A stretch of 64,000 nt of DNA from Tubulanus polymorphus (Eukaryota > Nemertea > Palaeonemertea > Tubulaniformes > Tubulanidae). This document shows, piece after piece, positions 11,162 to 39,134 of this stretch. Every line of letters starts with the position of its first letter. The stretch's first letter is position 1. Location: contig NC_134029.1 of assembly GCF_964204645.1 (NCBI RefSeq), positions 8,546,850 through 8,610,849 on the forward strand, read 5' to 3'. Under the pieces are notes generated by a model. It was not told where the DNA came from and did not search any database. It saw nothing but the letters and a program-made list of their open reading frames with translations. Position numbers and translations under genes: made by a program.

Positions 11162-13875
11162 GCAACACGTTATAGTGAATCTTTTCACAGACGACAGACA
11201 GAGCGATGATGTATATTTCTAAAAAAAAGTCAGCGTTTTGAGAAAGTTGAAAGGGGATTTCGATAAAGATATCGATCTGCAACATTCGAAGAACGCATGC
11301 ACAAAAACAATGTTCTTATCGGTTCATCTGGTCGGTGATTCTTGTCCGTCGACTTCGAAAACGCTCAGGATAATTGTTTCAACCACTATCAAACTGTGGA
11401 GTGATATGATATGTAAAAATTGACGCACACCATTTTAACGCAGAGATGAAAACGACGTAAGATTTTTACGATTGTAAGAAAGTTGTTTGTTTTTTACGAC
11501 GGCTCGTTAGTTATTATGATATCGAATAATTCTGGTCTCGCTGACTTTATTATAAGCAATAATCTAGTGCAGCAGTCGAAAGAGATGCGCGTTGCTCTTG
11601 CTCGGTGATATCTATCCGATACTTTTACACTTTAACGAAAAAAGGAAATACAAACGTATGTGATGTTTCTGTTGCATTTATACTTTACTATTAATGAAAC
11701 TGTTGAATGTTGGTGAATGCTCCGCCGCTTTTGGTCGCTAGAGGACACATCATAACGTAACGATTTTAGATCAAAAGAAAAAGTGTTTTAACGAATTGTT
11801 GATTTGATGATATTTCGAGTGATTGTGGACTGTGTGTTTAGGGTCTATTATAGTGTATATGTTGAAATAATTCCCATTTTTCTCCACGACAAAGGAAAGA
11901 GGAATATGATCAATCCCTTAGAAGAGTTGGTTGTTCATAATGTAAGAAGTATACATGATGAATAGATAATTTTAGCGCAGTCATTTAGACTCATTCGACA
12001 AGAGGTGTATATTATGTATAAATATATTCTGTATATTATTAGATATATTATTCATAGGAAATGTCTTAACGCTTAATAATTACAAAGTGTCCGATATTTG
12101 GATAGTTTTAATTGTCAGTTATCAACTCAAACGTACGTAGTCAAAACTGTGTCATTGAATAACAACCGAAAATTCAGACTGAATTTTCGCTTGAATACTT
12201 ATATATGGCATGGATTGATATCGATAATAAGTCGTTTTAGTCTTGTTGCAAAAGGATGATACGTTAAATTCATGTATAGTAGGCGTCGGGCTCGTCTCGA
12301 AGCCCGTTGTAAATAGTAGAACATAATTTATAACATATATGTATATGATAGAAAAAAAAGAACAAAAACAAATGTGCAATGTTAACCCTACTTCGATAGT
12401 GGGTTTGTTATACGAAAAAAATTTTATTCTATAGCTTTTAAAAAAAGAGATAATGTAAATAGTATTTCAACGCTGTATCATTATTGCCATAAATTATTAA
12501 GATTTTTTTTTCTCGTCTCTTAATTTCGTGTCATCGTCCGTCATTTTCATCCCACCAAAAAAAAAACTGTTCAGAAATGTCATTAGCTCAGTCAAATTGT
12601 ATTGTATCTGTTAGCGCGTGCGTGCATGCGTGTGTGTGTGTGTGTGAATATTTTCGTCCAGGACTTGATATACGGTAAGTATATGAATTCGACGGGCAGG
12701 TTACCATTATGTCGAACCATCGTAGGGGTGCGGGAGGGATCATCCGTTCTTTGCGGATTTGAACGCGGCGTTAGATTTTACGGCTGTTGATTGTAAGAGA
12801 TTTTATCATTATAATGAGATCATTCCATCTACTCTCGGTATCAGTCGGGGAGACGGAGGAAGAAGCTCCATGACGTACGTTAAAGCCTTACGAAGAAAAT
12901 TGTAGATAACTTTTTTGTAGGCTCATACGTAACATCGGTTTTAGATTCTTTAGTGTTGAATTACGTTCGTAAAAAAAGCCTCTTCAATCCAGATCTTGCG
13001 GGACCAACGAAATACAGTTGACCTTGCCTAAGTCGAAGTTTGGGGCATTACGCTGTTGACTTATTAGATTTAGGGTATTTGAATCGATTGGAAATATGAA
13101 TTTGGATGAAAAGAAATGGAATATTTAAGTTATGATACTACTTATCAAATGGTGACTTGAGCTAGGTTGACTGTATGTATGTATGATTTATGAGATAATT
13201 CCGATATATGAATGATTTCTCAGTATGTTCTTTGCGGGGCATTCATAACACATATTTTCCATGATTGAGATAGCGTTGGTTTGCAACGTGAGAGTTTCTG
13301 CTGATTTATCAATTTATGTAAACCTTGGGCGAATTGGAGTTAAACATGCAATGTATTATTATATTATAATGTTTCACGTTCGAACTTATTAATATCTCCT
13401 ACTGATGCACACATGGGGCCAATGAATTAAATAATTTACGGGGTAGACAGCTGGTATGAGTACAACGAATCTTATAAACCTTATAACCTTTTTTTTTCAT
13501 TTGTGAATATCAAGCCAGCATTCGTGGAAAATGGTCTATTTATGATAGTCAACTTTACCCTTTATATCAGAAATTTTCTGGACATACACGGTTGATAAGT
13601 CATGTTTATGATGTATAAAATGTCCCTGTTCAGAAAAATGAAATATGGAAGCGATTAAAAAGGCAGCAGCTGATTGTGAACATGGCAAGTGTGAATGTGG
13701 TGCATCCTAATAATAGGTTTGTTTGTTTATTCTTCTTGTTTGTGATGTACGTGTATTTAATGATTCCTCATCAATTAGAACTCATTTCATCATTTCATGT
13801 CGAGTCATGCAACATTTGCCCTCTCATCTTTATATGTTTTTTATGGAAAATAAATAAAAAAAGAATAAAATTCTT
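11162..13875 (+). other. Cyclin G 3' UTR with polyadenylation signals
   Basis: No coding exon follows the stop at 11161. Two AATAAA signals, at 13849-13854 and 13864-13869, are the likely end of the transcript. The region holds a GT microsatellite near 12625-12645 and a small inverted-repeat element at 13013-13175. The extent is inferred from the signals only. Confidence 0.45.
13013..13175. mobile_element. MITE, pogo-like ends (TACAGTTGACC)
   Basis: TACAGTTGACCTTGCCTAAG at the left end mirrors CTAGGTTGACTGTA at the right, with TA at both outer ends. It has no coding capacity and sits in the cyclin G 3' UTR. It belongs to a set of similar elements through the window with TACAGT(N)GA ends. Confidence 0.6.
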
Positions 13876-15543
13876 ATAACTTTTTGAACAAAAAAAGATG
13901 CCTGTTTCGTTTTGTTTTTCAGCAGAGGTGGCATGAAGGTTTTCTGAATTATTTGTTCATTTCCTTTGTCAGGGCAGGCTGAAGAATAGGGTTTATCCCC
14001 CTGTATGGACTGATGACAGAAAATGCTATTTTGCTAGTCTATTTATCAATGGATGAGACCCGTTTTTCTGGGATATTTTATTTTGGGTACCTCCGGTATC
14101 CTCGTTTTGCTCTTAACATGACGAAAAAAATGTGGACAACAACTGAATATCTGATATCATTCCAATTCTGTACCAATTTAAGAAGGATTGCCAAAAAGTC
14201 TCCTATAATAATCAAGTTGAATAAAAGTGAAAGCCTCCTTGTGGGGTCACGACAACAAAATCAGGGTGGTATAGACATGGTTACGTCCATAATTCAATTT
14301 GAACAGGACAGTGTTAAAATTGAATTCACTAAATGGAGGCCTTTCTTTTGTCATATGTATTATAAATTTTGTCTTTTCATGTTATAGACAAAACCAAAAT
14401 TCGATTATATTTTGTTGATCCATATGTGACGGATTTTAGCCTACACAGGCAATAAAGGGAAATTTTGGAAGATTCAGACATGTTGAACCCAAGTTTGACA
14501 GATGGTTTAACTGGCTAGAGTTGCGTCTATTTGAGATAAACCAAATCTTTTACAGTGTGGAGCCGAGTTGTCATATCAATGGCCTTGCACAGCTGAAGCA
14601 CCTGGCTTCATAATTACGCTGCTTATGGACAACCAGCTGAAGGACTCAACATGCAGACAAAACCAGAGAAGTGCTCCGGGGATAATCATCAAATACATTG
14701 TGTACAGGAATCTGGAAGGGTGTAGGTGGCGCGTGCCAATTTGAAGTGAATGCGAAGGAATTTGAAAACCCGAATTTAGAGCAGATGTGCCTTTTGTATT
14801 TTTTACACGTGCCTTGGAACGCTTCCTTCGTTAATGCATGAGCTCTAAAACGATAAAACGAATTCGTTTGAGTCCTTTGTCAAAGGGTACACTACGCATT
14901 ATCGTCATAGTATCATCAGACAATGATGCAGGTGATTTACATAGACCCTACTGATTGTATGAAGATCGGGTCTAGAAATTCGCGCATATCGCTTAAATGA
15001 CCAAATATAGTCGAAGCAAAGTTGAAATTCATCCAAAGCTTTTAATGTTCGGTTTACGCTGTAAACTCGTTTTCAAGGAACGACGCTCATTGTCTTACAC
15101 TACTTAATTATTTCTGACAAAAATTTCTATTTGTGGGCAAAAATTCATGAATTTTTATAAGCGGGTAATTGAGATGATGATTTCAAATCACTAAGCTAAG
15201 CATGCATTTTGACTCAACATTTTGCATCACTTGACACAAAAATTATTCACAAATTTGCAGATTAACTGAAATACGAACAATATGGTAGACTAGTCCGAAA
15301 ACGACATGGGCGACGGGGTCGTTGATAAAGTTTCAAATTATGAAGAGATTCCCATTCTCTTGACAAAAATGGGAAATCAAGTTTGGACACTCGGGAGGAT
15401 TGTGGTCCACACCCACTTGAACTTAAAAGTGCATCATCTCTCCCGGGAGTGTTTTTCGCAGCAAAGGGAGACCGGGGGACACTGACCAACCCTCAGAAAA
15501 GCTGTGTCAATTTTTGTCGAACGTGAAAATCTAGCAAAAGATC
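13876..15543. other. Intergenic, cyclin G to tRNA-Glu
   Basis: I saw no supported gene here. A 124-codon ORF at 14013-14387 has no recognisable family, signal or splice context and is treated as chance. Confidence 0.5.
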
Positions 15544-15615
15544 TTCCCGCACCGGGAATCGAACCCGGGCCTCCTGGGTGAGAGCCAGGTATCCTAACCA
15601 CTAGACCATGCGGGA
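15544..15615 (-). tRNA. tRNA-Glu (anticodon CTC)
   Basis: The 72-nt minus-strand sequence starts TCCCGCATGGTCTAGTGG and ends GGTTCGATTCCCGGTGCGGG plus discriminator A. The acceptor stem TCCCGCA/TGCGGGA is perfect. The anticodon arm is CCTGG-CTCTCAC-CCAGG with anticodon CTC at 15580-15582. A box (TGGTCTAGTGG) and B box (GGTTCGATTCC) are intact. A T4 run for Pol III termination lies about 5 nt downstream (AAAA at 15536-15539 on +). It looks functional. It lies about 230 bp upstream of EMC7 in divergent orientation. Confidence 0.96.
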
Positions 15616-15842
15616 TATTGCGCTCGCCATTGGATCAAATTACTTTATAAATATCAAATCATGTTTTCTGAGAAATTGATGTCTATATTCAAAAAGATCA
15701 TCACTCCCGTGCGATAGCAAGTTACTCGAACAGTGTTGTTTGCTTGCTATCTTAACTTTAAAGCTACTCATTTAGGTTATAACTTTGATGAATCGTCACT
15801 AGTTCGGTTCGCGAAATTCCAAGGTCGCGTGGATCAAACAAA

Positions 15843-18403
15843 ATGGAGTCGAAGGCCATATTTTTCGTTTTTTTCTGCTTCGTTTCTGCCCCGTATATAC
15901 CATCATTTGGCGAAGAAGTAACCGGTGCTCAGAAGTTTAAAATTGAGGGTAAAGTCAGCTTAAATCATGCCAGCGATCAGAATTGGATCTCGTTCACCCG
16001 GATCCTCGTAAATGGTGGCGAATACATCGGGTTTTTAAGGTGCGTTCTTGACGTGTCGTCAAATCGTATGGTTGTGTGGTAGTTAGTTACCTAATCGTTG
16101 GTGGTAAGCTTTTATAATCGGATGGGCTTATACCAACGTTAGGGATGACAAGGGCCAAAACACGGTTGAAAAAAGTAACACTTCAAAAATATACTTTCTA
16201 TCCACTTCAGTCCACAATTAATGGCTTATTTCACAAACTTACACAGGTACCTTTCGAAATAATCCAATTTTATGCATGTTTCGAGTGATTAATCAACATT
16301 ATTTTGAGAAATTAATTAATTTCTCCACAAATTTCGCCATTGGCCGCCATTTCTCTGTATTGCACATGTGGCATGATAAGACAAGGGGACCTACAAGGAT
16401 TTATATAAAACTTCCAAGACGAAACGACAATTTTTATTTTTGATGGTTTTCCAACCTATATTTCAAATCTTCGTGTTTTCCTTAATTAATATTTAAATAA
16501 TAAATTCTGGTAAAAGAAAAATGTGAATAAGTGTTGATTTCTTAATATTTTTCAATTTCGTCGTTTCGCTTTGTTAGTTTGTGCTGTTGTCCTGGCCTCA
16601 GTCCACAGGTGCCAGCACCTCCAGTAATTTTCAAAATGGCAGCTGTTGACTCTACGGAAATTTACTCTCACTTTACGGCCGATTTGCACATGGATTAAGA
16701 TCGTCAGGTGAGGTGTTATAGGTATCAGACAAACTACGAATCTGTTGTGCGTCGATTACAACAAAAATTAGACGGATATCTTAAGAGACAATGAAATGCC
16801 AGGCAAATTACTCGTCAGTCAAATTGGCTGACGAAGATTTCATACAAAAATGACCTTCCCATTCCTGACTGTGGTTTGTGAAAATATCCGATCGTGAAAC
16901 TAAACCACAGACAGGTTACTGACTAGTTGTGTGGTTGATCGATGTCGCATTGAATGCTGATGTTCTTCTCGTTCGATTTCTTACTTTTCCATAGGAAAGA
17001 CCTTGAGGACCGTTTTTAATGCTAGTAGTCGGCTGCTTAAAGTAACTTTTAATCAGGAATTAACAACGGTGTTCATCTGCCTTTTCAATTATACTCGTGA
17101 ACCTATATTATTATCAATCCGATACAATTCCAGACAAAAACTCTGCAATAATGATATTCACTAGGCCTATAGAATAATCCATCGAGATTGCACCTGCTGG
17201 ATTGTTATAAATCATCTCCCCAAAAGTCGGTGTCTGAAATTAAGAATTGAAAATTTTACAACATTAAATGAACCAACATGTTTTCTTGATCTCTTTATTT
17301 CTAGAATAGTAATATTTACCAGTATACGGGATACATTAAAATGTGCATGGCTGCAGAAAACCTTTTATCGCTGCTTTGCTGCTATATTTTCTTCATATTA
17401 TATTATTTCCCTCAATTTCAGGAGTGATGGTCATTTCGTAGTGAACAATTTGCCGTCTGGTTCATATCTTGTTGAAGTGGCCAATCCGACGTACTTATTC
17501 GAAGCCAGCCGAGTCGACATAACTTCGAAGGGAAAGATTCGTTCTCGTAAAGTGAACAACATTCAAACATCATCCGTACAAACAATGGCTTATCCGTTAC
17601 GATTTAAACCGAGAGGGAAAGCGAATTATTTTCAAATTCGAGAACAATGGAGGATCACAGATTTACTTTTCAACCCAATGGTAAGCTGTTTTCACCAGCT
17701 ACTGTATTTCCATTTTTGGGTACTAATATGATGGTCTGTACGACTCCTTGATTCCTTAAACAAAAACCCTTCAAAACAGAAAACACTTTTAGGGGCGCTT
17801 GAAACTCACTCCTTATTTGAGCAAAATGCCCAAAACCCCTTCAATTTCATAGGCAAAAAGACAGTTTTTGAAGCCTGGTTTGTGTTTTAGCTTGGCTGGA
17901 TCAATCATGCATCTTAATGAATGAATTGGGGGTTCTTTCACGCATCCCTGCTGTGGCAGGAATTTCTTGGTGGAGGTGTGCCGAGTGGTGCTTACAAACG
18001 TTCAGCTCTTCTGCTCTTCTTTTCAGGTGTTAATGATGGTTTTACCTCTACTGTTGATTATGGTTGTACCAAAACTAGTCAATACCAATGATCCGGAAAC
18101 GCAGCGAGTGAGTACTTTAACTGGGGCCAGTGGTTCAGAAGTTGGTTAAACATTTTAAACCAGTAGATAACCGACATTGTGGTGTTTAAAACTGCATTGT
18201 TACCATGGTATTCATCAGATACATGAAGGGCACATAGTCTAATTCTTTTTATTTTTTCTTTTCAGGAGATGGCAAACCAAATGAATATTCTCAATACAAA
18301 GCAGCAGTTGCCAGACATGTCAGAAATGGTCACGTCACTTTTTGGCGGTGGCAAGAAACCTGCGAAGAGTAAAACTAGCAAAGTAAACAAAAGTATCAGA
18401 TGA
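15843..18403 (+). CDS. EMC7: EMC7, ER membrane protein complex subunit 7
   Basis: Exons 15843-16039, 17422-17680, 18027-18107 and 18266-18403 give 224 residues, against about 242 in human. EMC7 is a lumenal beta-sandwich subunit of the EMC, which inserts transmembrane proteins into the ER membrane. A signal peptide (KAIFFVFFCFVSAPYIP) opens the protein. The lumenal domain includes KFKIEGKVSL, ISFTRILVNGGEYIGFLR, SDGHFVVNNLPSGSYLVEV and RVDITSKGKIRSR, each with a clear human EMC7 counterpart (FKIEGRAVV, SAARVLVDGEEHVGFLK, IPSGSYVVEV, VRVDITSKGKMRAR). Exon 3 encodes the single membrane helix LMMVLPLLLIMVVPKLVN, and exon 4 the cytosolic tail with MSEMVTSLFGGGKKP and a basic end. The start is the first ATG, directly before the signal peptide. 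Intron 1 (1.4 kb) shows nothing notable. Confidence 0.93.
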
Positions 18404-19480
18404 TGCTGAGGTTTTTTGCTTTTTTGAGAGAGAGAGAGAGTGAACTGAAGAGCTATAATTTATATGTTGACTGTTTATTTCAAGTTCCATCATTATTAAT
18501 CCTTTTTTGTAAGGCAATGCTTACAATGACTTTTCCACTGGCTGATTTGGCCCACAAAAATTGTAACTGTCTATTGTTTGTTGTACGTATAATGAGCTAG
18601 GTAAAATCATATTAGATAATTAATATTCCATACAGCCTAGAGATAAACACACTACCACGGTAGTATATTTGATTTAGCAAGGGCAAGTAAGTGACCAATG
18701 ACGATGCTGATGTAATTTGGGATCGACTTATCATCACATTGGTTACTAACTAACCGTGTTTCCTATATTGTTATCCCACTTGGGGCGTAGCTACAGGGCT
18801 ATTGCATTCACTTTTCGTCCATTCATCCATCCGTTGATGAATCCACATTCGGTGACATATTTCATCGAAATTTGTGATTGATACACTTTGAAAAAGCATC
18901 TTTAACATGTCTGATTGGTATTTTGATCATTCAATTTGTATGAAATCAGTGGCTGTCTTAGTCTCATCGGTCCAGTCAATTGTAGATGGAAAAAAGTTTT
19001 TGGGATAAAATATCAACAGGTTTAAATTTACAGTCTTGATATTTGAGAATTGTTGGCATTGTCAAAGGATAGTACATCTCAAGTTGGAATTATAAGTTGC
19101 ACCAGTGGGAGTAATGTTCACTTTCTCTATTTATATTGGTAGGCTATCCTATGCATAACCACAATCAATTTAAAAATTGTAGCTTATCATTGTGGTGAGT
19201 TGGTCATAGGGGTTGTCACCAGGTGGTGCATTGAAAAGTGGTATTAGTATAGGGTACTTCCACTATATATTTGTACCTAGATGCATATTTTGTAAACACT
19301 GTCAATTGTTGCAAGGTCAACGATTAGTCACTTGGGACATTGCATAATAAAATTGTCAGATTGTCCAGCTTTCACCGAGTGGGCATGTTGTCGCTGGACA
19401 CTAGTTTTCTTTTTTCAAAGTGTAATTCAAAAAAGTATATCATGCATTTGTATTCGAGGAAAAAAGAATAAACAATTTTG
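18404..19480 (+). other. EMC7 3' region, with polyadenylation signals and a dispersed repeat
   Basis: AATAAA at 19346-19351 and 19467-19472 are candidate ends of the EMC7 transcript. A GA run lies at 18427-18441. From 18775 to about 19402 the sequence matches a repeat also found at 61177-62421. Confidence 0.45.
18775..19402. repeat. Dispersed repeat, copy 1 (CCCACTTGGGG...GGGCATGTTGTCGCTGGA)
   Basis: It begins CCCACTTGGGGCGTAGC with GGGCTATTGCATTCACTTTT and ends GAGTGGGCATGTTGTCGCTG. The internal segment ACCACAATCAATTTAAAAAT with TGTGGTGAG recurs in the 61-62 kb copy. It is non-coding. The class is unknown; it behaves like a family shared across the genome. Confidence 0.55.
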
Positions 19481-19556
19481 CACCAAAACATTTCCATGAA
19501 TTTCTTTGTAATTTATCTGGTTTTGGGTTCAATGGCATCGACAGTTCAACGTAACT

Positions 19557-19988
19557 CTGTGGCAAGCACATCCTCGCTTGCCAGGGGTCCGGTATCACTC
19601 CCGAACTCGCTACCACCAGCCCCCTGGCCTCACGACGCGCGATTTCATTACCGGCGCTGTTGCGCGTGACGTCATATATCGATTTACGAAATACTTCCTT
19701 GTTCAGTAAAACGTTCGCTGCTTGGTCAATTTAACGGGAAAACCAACAGAAGTCTACTGACGGTTTGTTACGAGCGCTGTGATTGGTACGACCGGATTCT
19801 GGTCGGCTAGTAACGACTCCAACGACTCGTGAGGTCAAGGGGTTCGGGGAACAGCTTTAGCGTAGTGGGTTCGAATCCCTTGACGGGTTAAGATGTGGCA
19901 AGCAAGGATTAAATATTGGCTCAACAAACTGTGGCAAGCAAGGATGAAACGATTCGGAACCAGTCTATATCGCGTTTGGCTTGCCACA
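19557..19988. repeat. Inverted-repeat element with TGTGGCAAGC ends
   Basis: TGTGGCAAGCACATCC at the left is mirrored by GGCTTGCCACA at the right. GTGGCAAGCAAGGAT occurs twice more inside (near 19893 and 19931). No ORF is credible. It also contains a TGACGTCA palindrome at about 19668. Confidence 0.4.
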
Positions 19989-20234
19989 AAATTCTATTTA
20001 CTAAACCACATCAACGAAACGTCGCATAGATTTACTTTCAATTTACACAAATTATCTATCTATTAAAAATACAAATCATCTAGATTAATTGTAATTCGTA
20101 TCTTTTGAAATAATATTTATGAAGTCTGATGATTGTACATAAATATTTTATAGTTATCTTTTATTTATTTCGGTTACACGTTTTGACGTTAGATATCACG
20201 TTAAATTTGATTGGTCTACGCGTTCAACCACGCC

Positions 20235-20295
20235 CCCGTTAACTTTGTTTCCGGGTTCATACTCAGACGCTAGAGGCTTCTAGGCTTGAAAGAAG
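20235..20295 (+). other. Probable non-coding first exon of the thymosin gene
   Basis: A strong donor AAG|GTAAGA follows 20295 in a GC-richer stretch with CCACGCCCCC at 20228. The next exon (24452) begins 44 nt before the thymosin ATG, so an upstream leader exon is required. The left boundary is a guess; no start-site evidence was available. Confidence 0.4.
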
Positions 20296-22415
20296 GTAAG
20301 AATATTCGCTTTTATCGAAGCTTTTCATTATTTTCAACCGATTTTCTAAAAGTTTGTTGTTAATTTGTCTGTCAGTAGATACTCGCTTATATAGTACAGT
20401 AGTTGTCGGTTGTCATCGGTAAGGGTCTGTGGTGCACCGTGAGAATGTTTTCTAATTTTGATTCTGCTGTCCTAAAATTAAAAAGTTCAAGTTTCCACAA
20501 TCATTGACAATGTAGAGCAAAGAAGTGAACTATTTACTAACTTTTGTTTGACTGGACCGAGGGACTAGGTTTTAAAAGTTGAGAGTATAGGTAGTAGGCC
20601 GATTTAAAAAAGGGCATACCTTTCAAAATTACAACGATGCTCATCTTTTTTTTGAATGTGACAAGTTTGCCAAAAAATTGCCGACAAAATTCAACAAGAA
20701 AAGAGGTGCTTGGGAATATAATAAAGTCAACAAGAGTACGCAGGCCTACAGTAGGCTAATGCTTATTTTGCAACTTTTGCATTTGGGTCTAGATCTAGAC
20801 TTTTTATATCCGGAGCCTTGGTTAGGATGGAAGTGTTAAAAAAACATTTAATCAGTTGTATCGGGGCCCTATATTGAAAATTAGTGATTTTATTACCATG
20901 CAGTTTGTGTTCAAACAGGGCCCTTACACCCCAGTTGTAGGTCAAAGATCCAAGCCATTGATGACATATATGATTGTTCTCACTGGCACAGGCCTACTCA
21001 TTACTGTTCAAGTTGTCAATGGCAGCAATTAGTATTTGACCCTGTGTGCATCATTCTGTAGCTAGCAAAATTGAATAAGCGATTGATAAGGATTTGCATT
21101 AGGCCTATATTTATTCTGCTGGGACTAATGACAAATATAGAGGATTTTGGCTGTGTTGATGATTCTATGCCTTGGTTGTTGGTACTTGACTTTTCATGTC
21201 AAATTAAGATGATTTGCAATAATTGAGAGTGTGTCTATGTAAATTGGCAGCTCCTGGACCTGGTTCTAAAGTTGTCAGACTCGCAATAAGCTGAATAGTT
21301 AAACGTTAAATTAGTTCATTGAAACTAAGATTGAAATGAATTTTGTTTACACGGTCCAGAAAATCATTAAGAATTTTTGTTCGTTATTGGTCGTCAATAT
21401 CATTCCAGAGTAGGCTATCATCTATTAGTCATACAGGCAGTCTGGGTTGTATGAGTAATGGTGCAAGAATTCTATTATGACGAGTAGGAAGCGGTGCAAC
21501 TTCCAAAACATCCTTCAGATATGCCTCCTCATCACGGAAGTGACTACTACTTCATGAGAAAAATTGTTTAGAATAGATACAAGGCTTGGATGTGGTTATT
21601 ATCATTTCTCATGTTATCACCAGTAGGCCTCGATAGACCTTAATGCATGTCTGAATTTATCACACATTCTGTTATATTCAGTTTATCAACTGTCACAGTG
21701 GTAAAGACCTAAATTTATTAGTTGTCCAGACTTATATACTTTCTACGAAGGCTAAAACATAATGATAAATCTCCTGATGCGCTGGGTCACTTTTGTAAAC
21801 AGTGATAAAATTTGTAATCAGTTCATTTCAGCCAGGGTCTTTTATGGTTAGCTTGATCATGATTGAAGTGAAAATAGATAATGTACAGGATAAAGGCGGC
21901 TGGCCTGGTCCAGCAGAAATGAGAAACATGTTATCAAGTTTTTGGCCCAAATGTATTCATATGAGTTTAATTAGCCCTCTGATTTTTGTTGCATGACCCG
22001 CTGACTGTGAAGTAGGAAAACTGGAGATAGCAACAAATTGAGAGAAAAAGGAAGATTTAGCACTGTTGCAGAAATAATATTTAGTGACAGCGATTTTTTA
22101 GCATTTCTTCATACTGTATATTTCCCCTTTGAGACTTTTTTGGATGTTGTTCGAGTGCTATATGACAAAAGAAGCGAGGGTTTAGTCACGCCTCTCACAT
22201 CTGCTTCGTTTCTGATTCAATCCGTTCGCTGATTGACATCTCATAAACAAAGATAGATCCTGATTTAGCGCGTAACAAAGCTGTCTGGTTGTCTAGCTGC
22301 TCGATGCTTTAGCAGACAGCGAGGTGCAAAGGGTAGAGGTGCAAAGGGTAGCGTACGTATACAGTTTGATTTTCAGGAAATCATTGGATTTGTAGTGACG
22401 TTTGTGTTAAACTCG

Positions 22416-22561
22416 TCCAGTTGCTCAAATGTCAGTAAGAGTTAAGCAGTGGATAGTTGACATAGTGACAATTAAAAGTTCATTGTTGCTATGGTATACA
22501 TCCACTGGCTATGGTATACATCCACTGGTTATCTTTAATCAACTTTTGAGCAACTAGCCCC
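22416..22561. mobile_element. MITE with CCAGTTGCTCAAA ends, copy 1
   Basis: CCAGTTGCTCAAATG at the left mirrors CTTTTGAGCAACTAG at the right. The inner sequence GTGGATAGTTGAC with GTTCATTGTTGCTATGGTAT matches a second copy at 56914-57030 in an OGT intron. A 20-nt internal segment (CTATGGTATACATCCACTGG) is tandemly duplicated in this copy. Confidence 0.6.
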
Positions 22562-22888
22562 TGGTGTAGAGTAAGTCTAACGAGAGGGATGCTTTAGCCT
22601 ATATAGTCTCACTTCATATTCGTAGCAACAATTTTGTTATGGCAATAATTCAATCAAAGGCGTTGAATATCATCGAGTGGGCTCTAAGTATTACCTGCAG
22701 ATCCAAGAGATACAAGTTCACTATTACTGGGCTTAAAAACTACCGCTTATAAGAATGCCTGGAGATTGTTGATTTCAGGATTCCTAAGTCCAGGAATCTG
22801 ACAGAGCAAAAAAAGTAAATGAAAGTCGTTAAATGAGAGCGCGGCCGTGAACAATGTAAACTCTAAACTTGTTTATTTGAAGTAAAGC

Positions 22889-22920
22889 TTTCGCTGCTAT
22901 TTGCATTGTAGCTTCATCAG
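22889..22920 (-). ncRNA. Hammerhead-like motif, possible Penelope-like remnant
   Basis: The minus strand reads CTGATGA, then a stem II candidate GCTA...TAGC, then GAAA. This is the hammerhead core order. The surrounding CTTCATCAGGTGAA and TTTATTTGAAGTAAAGC look like a Penelope-like element tail. No ORF remains nearby. Confidence 0.35.
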
Positions 22921-24468
22921 GTGAATGATTCGTAAATCATCGAGATTAAAAAATCCAATCAATGATTCGACGAGGGGTTAGCCTCATACAACAACATTTC
23001 AGTTGTTTCAATTACCTTTTTTATTTCTATTTTTGATAGAGAGAGTCTGGCATTTTAGTGGTATAGCTGGTGTGCAGTGTAATTAGGTTATGTTGTCGTT
23101 GATTATTGTGGATCAGGCATTAATTTTGACCAAATTGCCATGAATAATTTCACCTCGGCATTGCGTCAATAAAAGCCCATTAAATAGCTAAGTAGATTAT
23201 TATCGATTCGCTTGATGGCAGGATAGAATATGACAAGATATTTTTTCTATCGGAAATACGTTATATATTGTCATGTATTTGTAATTTGCTTAGCAAGCTC
23301 TATTGAAATTTTCTTGTTAAAAAGATGATCAGAAGGATAATACAGTGATGTGATGGACATTGATTTCCTCTATAGGGGAATACATTGACATGATATTAAA
23401 CAATACCCATTTTTCGGTAGATGTCAATAGGTTTTGTTATTTTGATCCAAAAGTCAAAATGAACAATACATTTTCGGGGACTTTTTCGAAATTTCGGAAA
23501 CATGTTTGAGCGTAATTTTATCGAAAACTTTTGTCAAGACGACATCATTGACTGCATTCACGAAATGTATGCGATTTCCCGCCTTAGCCTGGGGTGACAC
23601 TTATACTGACTAGTGAGCAGACAAGCCATATTGATAAAACAAATATCCAGAGTTTAAAAGGTGGGAATGTTGTTTATAGCGTAGATTACACCGAATTCAT
23701 GTATTCACGCAGAGCAACTGATCACCAATACGTTGCTGTTATCTTCAGTCGTTGGTGACCTGCGAGCGTTCTCCACGTTTGTGGTTCAGTCAGGGTGTAG
23801 GGTGACATCTGAGGCCCCTTCAGTTCTGTTGCATCCGATGACCTGATCCTGGCTTGAGTCAAGTTCATTCCTGGATCAGGTTTTCTCAGTACCAGCCGGT
23901 GTCTGGATTGTGGTCACATTGAGCTGTGGTCAGACTCTGAGCCGGATGTGGGCGGGTGTTTTTTTTTCCCCGAGTGACTGACTGGTTATTGCAAACCCTG
24001 ATCTTGGTTTTGTTTATCACAAGTGACGAGTCGGTTTAAGTGTAAGCGAGAAGTGTTGTATTAGTTTGGGAGAAAAATATTCACAGTCCAAATTTGCTAG
24101 CGCCATAAAGCGTGTAAATCTCAAAAGACCTCGGTCTGTCTGTAAGTTTGATCAGTTATGAACAAATAGGACTAAAATAAGCTTGGTCTGTTTTTTTTAT
24201 TATCTTAAACATTTCAAGGACTGGAACCGACAGCCTTGGTTTCATTATAAATATCTCGCAGGGAATGTGTATAATGCTTTACCCGAACAAAGAAATTTTT
24301 TTCAATTTAGAGATTGGTTTTTCGCCGTGTCACGTGAACGTAAAATATCATCTTATTCGTCTACGTGGTTTACTTTTTCATAAATTATCTTCATCCGATA
24401 TGTTCGATATATTTTGATCGAGCCGTTTTTATTTGTTGTTTTTTTTTTCAGGATTTTTTCATTTGTGA

Positions 24469-39134
<14,666 letters not shown>

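Larger units (their letters stand above)
20296..24451 (+). other. Thymosin intron 1
   Basis: A 4.2-kb intron. It holds a small inverted-repeat element at 22416-22561 and a hammerhead-like motif on the minus strand at 22889-22920. I found no coding exon. Confidence 0.4.

Noticed and set aside
14013-14387. 124-codon ORF between cyclin G and the tRNA
   Set aside because: No recognisable domain, splice context or compositional sign of coding.
19835-19890. tRNA-like segment with GTCAAGG...CCCTTGAC and GGGTTCGAATCCC
   Set aside because: The A-like and B-like boxes are adjacent, leaving no room for an anticodon arm. It lies inside an inverted-repeat element.
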